Positions 32,254 through 41,006 of a stretch of DNA of 59,309 bases are shown here, in pieces. The stretch is from positions 1 through 59,309 of the forward strand of contig CAYRUZ010000005.1 of the NCBI GenBank assembly GCA_964427895.1, written 5' to 3'. The position numbers were made by a program, and so were the translations under genes. This DNA is from CAYRUZ01 sp964427895. GTDB taxonomy: Bacteria; Patescibacteriota; Gracilibacteria; Peribacterales; Peribacteraceae. The first letter of the stretch is position 1. Every line of letters starts with the position of its first letter. The notes below the pieces were generated by a model, which saw only the letters and a program-made list of their open reading frames with translations, did not search any database and had not been told where the DNA came from.

Positions 32254-32433
32254 TCCTCGGCACTCTCGCAAGCCGCATGGAAGTTGTCAATCAAGCCCCT
32301 GCTTTTAGGGCCTGCCGACGGGCATTTCGGGCATTGAGACCCACTTGCGCGTCCGCTAGTATTTTTGCATCACATCCGTCTCGGTGTCCCGTTCGTCGAG
32401 CGGGAGATCGTGCACTCCCTCCTCGCAGACAGC

Positions 32434-33756
32434 ATGCCCACGCGCAGCACCGCACCGGAGAAAACGGACACGTCATGGACGACCAGCGACTGGGCGTTCC
32501 TCGTCATCGGAGCCGCGGGCATTTTGGCTGCCTACCGGCTTTTCCTTCTTCCTTCCAGCGGCGCGCTGGGCGAAAACGACCGCTCCCGGTGGGTCACCGC
32601 GCGCGCTTTGGTGGCCTCGGGCACCTACGCGATCGGTCGCAGGGAACCCGCGGGCGACACCAAGGGATACCGGGATGCCGGTTTTATTGCCGAACGGAAT
32701 TGGTCGACCGTCGATCGCTTGTTCGACCAGCAGACGCGCACGTATTCGTCGAGCCATTCGCCGCTGCTCGCAACCGTCGCCGCTGGCGAGTATTGGGTAT
32801 TGCGCGCCATCACGGATATAGATATCGCCGATAGTCCGCGGTTCGTCGTCACTGTCGCGCTTTTCCTGTCGAACTGGCTGCCCTTCGTTTTCTGTCTCTG
32901 CCTTTTGTACGGAATGGTTCGGGAAATGACGAAGACCGCGTGGACGCAATTGTTCGTTCTTGTCTCTGCGGGCTTCGCCACACTCCAAACGACATTCGTG
33001 ACCACGCTGAACAACCACACCGTCGCCGCGTGGACCCTCACCGCAGCGTTGGCGTTGCTCCTGAGCATCAAAAAAGGAGCGCGCCAGCCGTGGCGTTTCG
33101 CGGCCCTCGGTGTCACTGCCGCCCTCACGGTGTGCAACGAACCGTTGTCCGCGGTCCTCCTCATCGCTTTGGCATACCTCGCCCGCAGCTTCCGCAAGCC
33201 GATGGCGCGCTTCTTTCTTCCGGCTCTCCTGGCGACACTCGCCGCCGTGGGCATGCTCAATTTCTTCGCCGTGGGATCGATTCTCGGCAATCCGCCGAAG
33301 CTGGTCACGATCGATGGGGGCGATTCTTTCGTCCGCGTGCTCTACCACATGACCATCGGGCACCACGGATTCTTCTCCATCACCCCGATCTTCCTCCTCT
33401 CACTCATCGGCGCCTACGCCATTGCGCGTTCGCCCCGTCCGTTGAGGAAACGATTGGGAGCATTGCCGATCATCACGTTCGCGGCCACCGTGGTGCTTCT
33501 TCTCTTCTACGCCGTGACAACGAACAATTACGGAGGCATGACAGCGGGGCTTCGCTGGTCCATTTGGCTTACGCCGCTGTGGCTCCTGCTGCTCGTGCCA
33601 GGCGTGGAGGAGATGCAGCGCACGACGCTCGGCCGCACCTTGTGCATTCTTCTCCTGGTCGCTTCGATTTTCCTGGCGCACATCAGTTTCGTTAATCCCT
33701 GGCAACACCCGTGGCTCTACGTCATGCGCCAGCATTCCCTCCTTCTCTCGTGGTAA
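32434..33756 (+). CDS. Polytopic membrane protein, GT-C like
   Basis: About 440 residues with a short polar N-terminus and roughly ten TM helices. The first loop (GENDRSRWVTARALVASGTYAIGRREP) and RTYSSSHSPLLATVAAGEYWVL resemble GT-C enzymes, where an acidic residue in the first loop and an H-x-P/S-PLL element follow. Later loops are FVTTLNNHTVAAW and TTNNYGGMTAGLRWSIW. The start is uncertain: the frame is open upstream to a TTG at 32365, two nt after a TAGTAT box, and a GTG near 32410 is also possible. ATG 32434 is the first ATG. Confidence 0.65.
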   Translation: MPTRSTAPEKTDTSWTTSDWAFLVIGAAGILAAYRLFLLPSSGALGENDRSRWVTARALVASGTYAIGRREPAGDTKGYRDAGFIAERNWSTVDRLFDQQTRTYSSSHSPLLATVAAGEYWVLRAITDIDIADSPRFVVTVALFLSNWLPFVFCLCLLYGMVREMTKTAWTQLFVLVSAGFATLQTTFVTTLNNHTVAAWTLTAALALLLSIKKGARQPWRFAALGVTAALTVCNEPLSAVLLIALAYLARSFRKPMARFFLPALLATLAAVGMLNFFAVGSILGNPPKLVTIDGGDSFVRVLYHMTIGHHGFFSITPIFLLSLIGAYAIARSPRPLRKRLGALPIITFAATVVLLLFYAVTTNNYGGMTAGLRWSIWLTPLWLLLLVPGVEEMQRTTLGRTLCILLLVASIFLAHISFVNPWQHPWLYVMRQHSLLLSW

Positions 33757-33806
33757 AACGCGCCAAGACGACACTTTCTGCCCGAAAAAAAGACCAGTAC
33801 CATGGC

Positions 33807-36785
33807 ATGGTGAAGAGACGATGGATCCTCGCTTGTGCCGCTCTCTGCCTCGCAGGGATCGCTGCGTGGGGCGCGTTCCATGAATACACCTTCGTCAAAT
33901 CGGTCGAGATCGACCACTACGAGGAGCTGGCCGGCGCATTCGGTTTGGATTTCCCACCGGAACAGTGGACCCTTCCGACGCGCCTTCCGTTGGGGGCCGC
34001 CATCACCGTCGCCGCGAGCGTGTTGCCGTTTGCCTACCACACGTCCTGGATGGTGCTCTTCCTCGCGGCGGTCATCGCCGCGGCGGTTCTTGCGTACAGG
34101 CTCGGCGGCGCCGAGGAATTGGCGCTGTACGGCGGAACGATTTTGGCGACGATCTTGGTACTGGGGGAAACGATCGTCTTCGAACGCATCGATGCCTTCG
34201 CGGCCCTCTTCCTGTTCGCCGCATGGAGCGCGCAACGATGGAAGCGCCCGCAGATCGCCGCGGCTCTCCTCGGATGCGCCTCGCTGCTGACTCCCGTCGC
34301 CTGGCTCTTCCTTCCGGGACTTTTCCTTCTCCCCGCAAAACGTGAACGCGCGAGCTTGCTGCGTGGTTTGGGCATCGGCGCGTTCATCGGCGGCGCCTCC
34401 TGCTTCCTCGCCCTTTCCCCATCCATCGGCTGGAGCTTCGTCCGCGCATCGGCCGAACGGGTCTTGTCACTCGGCATCCAAGTGGAAAGCAGCTGGTCGG
34501 TGCTCGCGCTGCTCAAGAGCAATCTCGCCCACGCCAAAGCCAGCATCGATTGGAATGGTTTCAGCCATACCATCGCGCACGCGCCGGAATGGTTGGGATA
34601 CCTCACGCTGTGCTGCATCGCTGCGGCGAGCGTGTTGCTGCCGCTGGTTGCGCGCCGCAAAGGTGCTTCGCCCGCGGCGCCGGATGCCGTCGCCCTGATC
34701 CTGCTGTGCCTCACGCTGGGTTTCGGCCCGGCTCTGGCCCCGCAATTCCTTTTGTGGATCATCCCCATCGCCCTTGCCTGGACGTATCTACGCTGGAAAG
34801 AGAACCCCATGAGCGAACGCTTGTGGGCACTGGCGCTCCTGGTCTTGGGCGCCGGATTACTGACACAGTGGCTCTACCCGTCGCAGTACTACACCATCAT
34901 CGACCAATCATCGGGCTTGCCTCTTGTCGGCCTGCTGCTGCGCAACGGTTTCCTCATCGCCGCGGGCTTCCTCTGCCTGCGTGACTGCGGCCTGCTTCCG
35001 CGCCTGCGCCTTCCGCTTCTTCCATTCAGTCTGAGAGCGAGCCTGTGGTTCATTGCGGTGATGGGGCTCTTCGGCGCGCAATCGATCATCGCCGTGCCCT
35101 TGAACGACACGGTGTTCGTCCCAAAGGGGCAGGCGCCGAAACAAGTGTCGCTCCCCTATTTCTACAAGAACGACGTGACGGACTTCTCGGTGTCCTTCTC
35201 TTTGGTGCGCGAGTGGTACAGCCCAACGGTGTTCACGCTCAAACCGGATGACTGCATCGTGAAGATCCGCATCAACGACACCGTCGTCGACAAAGGGGAT
35301 CTGCTCTTCTGCAACAACACGAAGGAGGTGAATTTCCGCGAATTGCTCCGGCCTGGGAAGAACTCCGTGGAATTCACGCTGCAGGACAAAGGAGGCAAAA
35401 GCGGATTGGGATTTTCCGCCTCGCGCTTCGACATCACCATCCTGATGCACCGGCTGCTGTTGCTGATCGCCATCCTCGGGTTGATCCGGTGCATCGCGGT
35501 TCGTTTCCTGCCCGCAGCCGCCGAGAGGCCGTTCTGGATGATCGCGTTCTTCGGCATCGCGCTGCGCATCGCCTACACGTTCTACACGCCTTTTGCAGCC
35601 CGAGCATACGACGCCGCCGACCACTACGCATACATCGATTACGTCCTGCACAATTGGCTGATCCCCCAGGCGAGCAACGGCTGGGAGTTCCACCAAGCGC
35701 CGTTGTACTACTTCGTCGCAGCGGCATGGCACCAAACCGTGACATGGCTGGGATACGTTCCGCTGATGCAGTACGACGACCTGCAGATGCTCTCTCTCGC
35801 CTTCTCGCTGCTGACGCTCGGAATCACGCTGTGGATCGCAACCCTCATCTTCCCGGGCCCGTCCCGTACCCCGCGGCTGCTCTTTGCCGCCCTGATGAGC
35901 ACCTTCCCCACGCTGGTTTTCCTCTCATCGCGCATCACCAACGACGTGCTCTACACGGTCTTCGGCTTCCTCTCGGTCGGCCTGTTCCTGCGTTTCTGGC
36001 GGACGCGCCGCGCGGCCGATTGGTACGGCAGCTGCACGGCTATCGCGCTGGGTTTCCTCACGAAGGCAAACGCCGTGCTCGTCCTGCCGGCTGCGCTCCT
36101 CAGTGCGTTCTGGGAACAGCGGGCGTCCAAAGAACGCGTGTTCTCCTGGACCCTGCTGTTGCACTCGGGCATGTACATGGCGGCCATCAGCGGATGGCTG
36201 GTCATCTTGCGATTCCTGGAACCAAAGACCACGAAGCTTCTCTCATTCGGACACAGCGGAATGAATCCCAAGCTGCTCATTCCGGACAACTGGAATCTGC
36301 TCTACTACGTGACGTTCAATCCGCTCGCGGTCTTCTCGATGCCGTTCAACAATAACTGGGCGTTCGACGCGCACCGCGAATACTTCTTCGAATACCTCTA
36401 TCGTTCGGCGTTCTTCGGCGAATTCAGCTTCAAGCAGATGCCGATCGCTATCCCCTACGCGATCCTCACCATCGGCATGATCCTGCTGTTGTTCGGCATC
36501 GCCGCTATGGTGATGGAATGGCGCAAGCCCCAGCGTTTCACCCGGCCGCTCTTCTCGCTGTTGCTCACCATCCTCGCTGCCACGCTCGTCTTCCGCCTGC
36601 TGTTCGGCTGTCCCTGCGATCAGGATTTTCGCTTCGCCATCCTCACGCTGGTGCCGCTCTTCGCTTTCCTGTGCGGATACCTTGAACAGAAGAACGCCCC
36701 GTTCAAACCGCTGCTGACCGCGTGCATTTGCGGCTTGTGCTTGATGTCCTCGATCTTCCTGATCAGTCTGGTCGGTACACCGTAG
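33807..36785 (+). CDS. Double-length GT-C membrane protein (two fused GT-C-like halves)
   Basis: A 992-residue protein. The first half (about 1-440) is polytopic with a first loop HEYTFVKSVEIDHYEELAGAFG and LGAAITVAAS, of a GT87/mannosyltransferase-like type. A soluble beta-rich segment sits at about 450-560 (NDVTDFSVSFSLVREW, DDCIVKIRINDTVVDKGDLL). The second half (about 570-990) is a GT39-like module: AYDAADHYAYIDYVLHNWLIP, NGWEFHQAPLYYFVAAAWH, FLSSRITNDVLYTVFGF and RSAFFGEFSFKQ. That half is clearly homologous to the next gene (NGWEFHQAPLYYF against GGWEFYQAPLYYM). Start ATG 33807 or GTG 33810, just after TACCAT (33798-33803). Confidence 0.7.
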   Translation: MVKRRWILACAALCLAGIAAWGAFHEYTFVKSVEIDHYEELAGAFGLDFPPEQWTLPTRLPLGAAITVAASVLPFAYHTSWMVLFLAAVIAAAVLAYRLGGAEELALYGGTILATILVLGETIVFERIDAFAALFLFAAWSAQRWKRPQIAAALLGCASLLTPVAWLFLPGLFLLPAKRERASLLRGLGIGAFIGGASCFLALSPSIGWSFVRASAERVLSLGIQVESSWSVLALLKSNLAHAKASIDWNGFSHTIAHAPEWLGYLTLCCIAAASVLLPLVARRKGASPAAPDAVALILLCLTLGFGPALAPQFLLWIIPIALAWTYLRWKENPMSERLWALALLVLGAGLLTQWLYPSQYYTIIDQSSGLPLVGLLLRNGFLIAAGFLCLRDCGLLPRLRLPLLPFSLRASLWFIAVMGLFGAQSIIAVPLNDTVFVPKGQAPKQVSLPYFYKNDVTDFSVSFSLVREWYSPTVFTLKPDDCIVKIRINDTVVDKGDLLFCNNTKEVNFRELLRPGKNSVEFTLQDKGGKSGLGFSASRFDITILMHRLLLLIAILGLIRCIAVRFLPAAAERPFWMIAFFGIALRIAYTFYTPFAARAYDAADHYAYIDYVLHNWLIPQASNGWEFHQAPLYYFVAAAWHQTVTWLGYVPLMQYDDLQMLSLAFSLLTLGITLWIATLIFPGPSRTPRLLFAALMSTFPTLVFLSSRITNDVLYTVFGFLSVGLFLRFWRTRRAADWYGSCTAIALGFLTKANAVLVLPAALLSAFWEQRASKERVFSWTLLLHSGMYMAAISGWLVILRFLEPKTTKLLSFGHSGMNPKLLIPDNWNLLYYVTFNPLAVFSMPFNNNWAFDAHREYFFEYLYRSAFFGEFSFKQMPIAIPYAILTIGMILLLFGIAAMVMEWRKPQRFTRPLFSLLLTILAATLVFRLLFGCPCDQDFRFAILTLVPLFAFLCGYLEQKNAPFKPLLTACICGLCLMSSIFLISLVGTP

Positions 36786-36800
36786 TTCTTCCCCTTCCGC

Positions 36801-38174
36801 ATGAATCTCAGCGAGTGGAGCCAGCTTCTCACCGTCCTTCTCCTTCTCGTCACGATCGTGTGGATGGCGTTCGCGAGCTTTTACACCGGAACGGAACCGC
36901 GCCGCGAGCGGGCGCTCATCGCGCTATTCATCGCGGCTGCCCTGCTGCGCGTGCTGTACGTCTACGCCACGCCGTACGACGTGCGATCCTACGACGTGGA
37001 CGGGCACTTGGAATACGTCACGTACCTCGTCGATCACTATGCCCTTCCCCCGTTCGACGGAGGATGGGAGTTCTATCAAGCGCCGCTGTACTACATGTTT
37101 GCGGCCCTCTGGTGGTCCGCCGGCATGCTGCTCGGCCACGGCGAAGACCTGCTGATCGGCGGGCTGCAGATTTTTTCTCTTCTGCTCTCACTGGTCACTT
37201 TACGCATCATCTTCTGTATCGGATCCATCCTCTGGCGCGAGCAGAATTCTACCTACGCCGAAATACTCTTCGACATGAGCGTCGCGTTCTTTCCTGGAAT
37301 CGTCATGCTCGCCTCGCGCATCAGCAACGACACCCTGGCGTTTCTTACAAGCACTGTAGCTTTGGCGCTGCTTTTGCGTTGGTGGAAGCGACCCGCGATC
37401 GGCGGATGGGTGTGGTTCTGCGTCGCCGTCGGGTTCGGCCTCCTGTCGAAGAGCACGGCAACCCTACTCTTGGCCGCGGGATTCGCCTGCCTCCCCTTCG
37501 CCAAGCCGCTGCCGTGGTTTACCCGGATATGGCACGGGCTCGTCGGACTTATCGTCATCCTCCTCATCGCGGGGTGGCACACCATCCCCCGCGCGTTGGA
37601 ACAGATGGATGCGGGCACATACCCCGTCGGCAACGCCGAAACGCTCAACCCCGACATGCTCGTGGACGAGAGCCCTTCCTCGTATTTGGTCTTCCATCCA
37701 GTCGCAGTCCTTCTCGATCCGTTCAACGATACATGGACCGACGAACATGGCCGTGATTTCTTCTGGGACTTTTTTTACAAGTCCGCCTTCTTCGGTGAAT
37801 TCCAGCACGCGGATCAAACCGTCACACTCGCATCGGTCATCCTGCTGTTGGGCATGCTCGTGCTGCTGCTCGTACCCGTGGGCATAGTCGCCGATCTCTG
37901 GAAACGGTCGGTGTGGCTCTGGCCGCTACTGATGTGCTCGGGAGCGGTCTTGGCTGGACAGATCCTGCTGCGCATGAAGCTGCCGTACAGTCCCAGCCAG
38001 GATTTCCGTTTTTCCCTCCTGTTGGCCGTCACGACGGCGTACTTCGCAGCAAGGGGCGCGTTGTCTCTGCCGCGCCTGCTGCGCGGCGTTTCTTTCGATC
38101 TTCTCTCGGCTCTCGTCGTGCTCGAAGTCGGTTTCGTGCTTCTTCTCACAGTGACGGTCCCCGTGCTTGTTTGA
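36801..38174 (+). CDS. GT-C type glycosyltransferase-like membrane protein
   Basis: A 457-residue protein with about ten TM helices. The first loop reads SYDVDGHLEYVTYLVDHYALPPFDGGWEFYQAPLYYM, with an acidic catalytic-type residue and the 'E-x-x-QAPLYY' element. ASRISNDTLAFL and KSTATLLLAAGF follow, and near the C-terminus FFYKSAFFGEF and SPSQDFRFSLLL. It is a single-module paralogue of the C-terminal half of the preceding double-length protein, which ends 15 nt upstream. The pair probably arose by duplication. Confidence 0.75.
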   Translation: MNLSEWSQLLTVLLLLVTIVWMAFASFYTGTEPRRERALIALFIAAALLRVLYVYATPYDVRSYDVDGHLEYVTYLVDHYALPPFDGGWEFYQAPLYYMFAALWWSAGMLLGHGEDLLIGGLQIFSLLLSLVTLRIIFCIGSILWREQNSTYAEILFDMSVAFFPGIVMLASRISNDTLAFLTSTVALALLLRWWKRPAIGGWVWFCVAVGFGLLSKSTATLLLAAGFACLPFAKPLPWFTRIWHGLVGLIVILLIAGWHTIPRALEQMDAGTYPVGNAETLNPDMLVDESPSSYLVFHPVAVLLDPFNDTWTDEHGRDFFWDFFYKSAFFGEFQHADQTVTLASVILLLGMLVLLLVPVGIVADLWKRSVWLWPLLMCSGAVLAGQILLRMKLPYSPSQDFRFSLLLAVTTAYFAARGALSLPRLLRGVSFDLLSALVVLEVGFVLLLTVTVPVLV

Positions 38175-38282
38175 GCCGCACACCCGTGAGATACTCGCAG
38201 TATTCGCGTTGGTTCCGCCCTCTTCGGCGTCGGAGTAGCCGCCCCCCTAATCTTCGGGCTGGCGTACGCGACGGTTGAACGC

Positions 38283-38603
38283 ATGTCCGAACGCGCGCCT
38301 TCCGCCGTCGCGGACGTTGCTGCGGACGAACAACAGGCCGAAGTACCGACAGATGAAGCGGCCGACCCAGCGGTGGTTGATGAAGCGGCGCCGGAAGCGG
38401 AAGCGCCCGCGGAGGATGCCGCGCCGGAGGAAGTGGCCGTCGCAGAGGAGGCAGCGCCGGAAGCCGAGCCGGCCGGCGACGCACAGGAGGAGGGCACACA
38501 ATCGTCGGTAGAGAAGCGCATCGATTTGCTCGCGTTCTGTGCGCAGATCGGACTTGTCGGCGTCGTGGTAGGCGATGCATGGCCGCTGTGCGTGCTGCCC
38601 TGA
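38283..38603 (+). CDS. Small acidic Ala/Glu-rich protein, N-terminus uncertain
   Basis: From ATG 38283, a 106-residue protein that is strongly acidic and Ala-rich (residues 10-70, e.g. EAEAPAEDAAPEEVAVAEEA), with a small C-terminal part containing two Cys (LAFCAQIGLVGVVVGDAWPLCVLP). The frame stays open upstream to 38190 and reads SALFGVGVAAPLIFGLAYATVER, a likely TM helix. No ATG, GTG or TTG precedes that helix. An ATT at 38202, 6 nt after GATACT, is the only candidate. The gene may thus encode a membrane-anchored acidic protein with a rare start codon. No family is recognised. Confidence 0.45.
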   Translation: MSERAPSAVADVAADEQQAEVPTDEAADPAVVDEAAPEAEAPAEDAAPEEVAVAEEAAPEAEPAGDAQEEGTQSSVEKRIDLLAFCAQIGLVGVVVGDAWPLCVLP

Positions 38604-38632
38604 CACGCGTGGATAACGCCCCCAGCTGGCGG

Positions 38633-38638
38633 TACACT
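38633..38638 (+). promoter_or_regulatory. -10-like TACACT, leaderless type
   Basis: TACACT ends 6 nt before the ATG at 38645. Confidence 0.5.
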
Positions 38639-38644
38639 GACTGC

Positions 38645-39292
38645 ATGACTCCCGATCTGTCTGCACAGCATCTCTCGCGATTCCTTCTGGATACGTACGA
38701 AGGCGGTTCGTTCATCGAGCGCCTAATGCTGCGTTACCGGCCCTACATTTGTCCGTTCGACGAAGTGCTTCGCCGCGTACCGGCTGGCGCCCGCGTGTTG
38801 GACATGGGTTGCGGCATCGGGTATTTGTGCGCGCTCACGGCGGCCAACTGCGCCCCTTCGCGCGTACTCGGAATCGATGTCAACGCGGACGCCATCCACG
38901 AAGCACAGCAGAGCCTCTACAGCAAAAACGGCGCGGTGGAATTCCGCACCATGCCGCCGAATGCGCTCCCCGACGAACAGTTTGATCTCATCCTCTGCGT
39001 GGATGTCTTGCACCACGTCCCGCGCGCGGAACAGGAGGCATGGCTCGGCCGCCTCACGGAAAAGCTCACGCCAGGAGGAGTGCTTATTCTTAAGGACATT
39101 TCCACACGTCCGATCTGGAAGCGGTGCATGAATCAGCTCCACGATCTGGTCATGGCGCACCAGTGGGTCAATCCACGCAACGAAGCGCAATCCGCGGAAT
39201 GGCTTTCGCACGCGAAAGGCACACTGCTCGAGAATATCCGCATCAACAGGTTGTGGTACCCCCACTACCTCATTCGGTGGCAAAAGGCATGA
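38645..39292 (+). CDS. Class I SAM-dependent methyltransferase
   Basis: A 215-residue Rossmann-fold methyltransferase. Motif I is RVLDMGCGIGYLCALTA (SAM binding). The acidic loop after beta-2 is VLGIDVNADAIHEAQ. The motif IV region is FDLILCVDVLHHVPRAEQEAW, and post-motif GGVLILKDIS follows. The target is unknown. The position inside the glycosylation block suggests lipid, sugar or surface-polymer methylation, but this is inference only. Its last 23 bp overlap the convergent GT-C gene. Confidence 0.88.
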   Translation: MTPDLSAQHLSRFLLDTYEGGSFIERLMLRYRPYICPFDEVLRRVPAGARVLDMGCGIGYLCALTAANCAPSRVLGIDVNADAIHEAQQSLYSKNGAVEFRTMPPNALPDEQFDLILCVDVLHHVPRAEQEAWLGRLTEKLTPGGVLILKDISTRPIWKRCMNQLHDLVMAHQWVNPRNEAQSAEWLSHAKGTLLENIRINRLWYPHYLIRWQKA

Positions 39293-40952
39293 CATCGGCC
39301 GCGACGGCCTGCGCCTTCTTCTCCAAAGTGACCATGACCATGTAGTGTCCGCCCGTGCCGTTGAGCACCGTGCGCTTGGTGATCGTGTAGCGATCCAGGA
39401 GCGGCGTGATGCTCGTGTTCGGCAAGACCGGATAATTCATCACGTAAATGGTTTGCGGGAGGTATTCGTCCTGGAGCCAATCGAAATCGTAGACGTCCCC
39501 GTACCACGGAGTGACGCCCCAGACCTGGACGGTTCGGTCCTGGACGGTGGGATCCCAGCGCTCGCGGAATCCCAGCCACGCCTCCTCGGTACTGATGATC
39601 GCCGTCCCCTCCTGCGGCTGGATGGCCTGCATGGCTTTGTTGAAAAGTTCGCCGATATTCGTGTACTGCAGGTTGTAGACCAATTCATCGCGACCCCAAG
39701 GCGGGGCGTCGGGCAGCATGAACGTCCGGAGCATGTAGGCCTTTTCGTTGCCGAACGGCGCCGTGGGATACACCAGACGCGACACAGGGTCATTCGAGTG
39801 ATACAGCGACGACGCGGTCAGGCAGCAGAACACCGCCAAAACGGCGGCGCGAGCGCCTTGCCAGCGCACGACGTACCGCAGGGCGAAGAAGAACACGATC
39901 AGCACGACGGGAATGGCACCCATGGCATAGCGTGCGCTGTTCACCGGGATGATGCGCGACACGGCGTAGACGCTGAAAACCAGGAGCCAAATGAAGTAGG
40001 CCGTCTGGCCGGAGATCGCGGTCTGGGGATCGCGGAATCGGCGATACACGTAATACAGCGTGGCAGCGGCCATGCCCACCACCGAAATCCATGCGAAATT
40101 GAGGACGAAAATCGTACCGAGCGCTGCCTTCGTCCAACCGTGGAGCACATCGACGTACAAGAACATGGGCAGCAACTGCCCCTCCCACCATCCTTCATAT
40201 CCTTCGCTCCATACCGGCAATGAGCCAAGGAGGTAGATTTTGGCGATCGAGTAGAGCCCGAAAGCCACCAACGGAATGGTGAGGATCGCCGTGGTCTTCA
40301 GCGCCGTTTTCAGCGGTGGACGGTGTTTGCTGAAAAGAAGGGAGATGCCCAGCAATCCCGCCGCGGAGCCGTACAGCAAAAACCCGATTTCCTTGGTGAA
40401 AATCATCATCAAACCCGCAGCGGCCATGGCCCAATATTGGCGGTACACCAGGCACGCCAGCATGATGACCATGAACGCACTCACGCCGAAATCGAGGTTG
40501 AAGCTGACCGTATTTGCCGCGTAAATCGGTTGTACTGCGAAAAGGAGCGCCATGAACACGCGTTCCGTCACCGATGCCGTGGCGAACAATTTTTTGACGA
40601 GCAACGCGAACGCGACGACGGCGCAGTTGCCGATGAGAATAGTCGTGAAATTGAGCGCAAAGACGCTTCCCGGCCAGAAATACTGACCATAGGCGAATAA
40701 CAGTCCGTACAAGTACGACGGATGCCCGAAGAAGGCCAATCCCGACAGGGTAAAGGGCTGAACCGCACGCAGAAGCGCGTCGTAATAGAGGCGCGCATCC
40801 CAGATGGGGAAGAAGTTCACGTACGGCCAGACGATGACGTTGTACGCCGCGAGTGGAAGCGCAAAAGGCAAGAACGGAACAATGCGACGCATCAGCATCC
40901 CCAGAGACGCCAAACGCCCATGTGTCGAAGGAGATGCGGTATGCGCAAACAT
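39270..40952 (-). CDS. GT-C type polytopic membrane protein
   Basis: A 560-residue protein with about ten TM helices and a soluble C-terminal domain (from about 400). The first loop is FFPIWDARLYYDALLRAVQPFTLSG, followed by FFGHPSYLYGLLFAYGQYF, which matches the 'D-x-R-x-Y/H-P-x-L' pattern of GT39/GT83-like enzymes. A mid-protein segment (NTVSFNLDFGVSAFMVIML) is another typical GT-C helix. The C-terminal domain includes GTAIISTEEAWLGFRERWD and TPWYGDVYDFDWLQ. Start ATG 40952 is 8 nt after TACAAT. It separates the methyltransferase from the Cys-rich surface protein genes and is on their strand. Confidence 0.72.
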   Translation of the reverse strand: MFAHTASPSTHGRLASLGMLMRRIVPFLPFALPLAAYNVIVWPYVNFFPIWDARLYYDALLRAVQPFTLSGLAFFGHPSYLYGLLFAYGQYFWPGSVFALNFTTILIGNCAVVAFALLVKKLFATASVTERVFMALLFAVQPIYAANTVSFNLDFGVSAFMVIMLACLVYRQYWAMAAAGLMMIFTKEIGFLLYGSAAGLLGISLLFSKHRPPLKTALKTTAILTIPLVAFGLYSIAKIYLLGSLPVWSEGYEGWWEGQLLPMFLYVDVLHGWTKAALGTIFVLNFAWISVVGMAAATLYYVYRRFRDPQTAISGQTAYFIWLLVFSVYAVSRIIPVNSARYAMGAIPVVLIVFFFALRYVVRWQGARAAVLAVFCCLTASSLYHSNDPVSRLVYPTAPFGNEKAYMLRTFMLPDAPPWGRDELVYNLQYTNIGELFNKAMQAIQPQEGTAIISTEEAWLGFRERWDPTVQDRTVQVWGVTPWYGDVYDFDWLQDEYLPQTIYVMNYPVLPNTSITPLLDRYTITKRTVLNGTGGHYMVMVTLEKKAQAVAADVMPFATE

Positions 40953-40960
40953 ATCCGGAT

Positions 40961-40966
40961 ATTGTA
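40961..40966 (-). promoter_or_regulatory. -10 box TACAAT, leaderless type
   Basis: TACAAT ends 8 nt before the ATG at 40952. Confidence 0.55.
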
Positions 40967-41006
40967 CCAGAAAAGCGCAATTTTTACCATACCTCCTACC
41001 GGCGTT

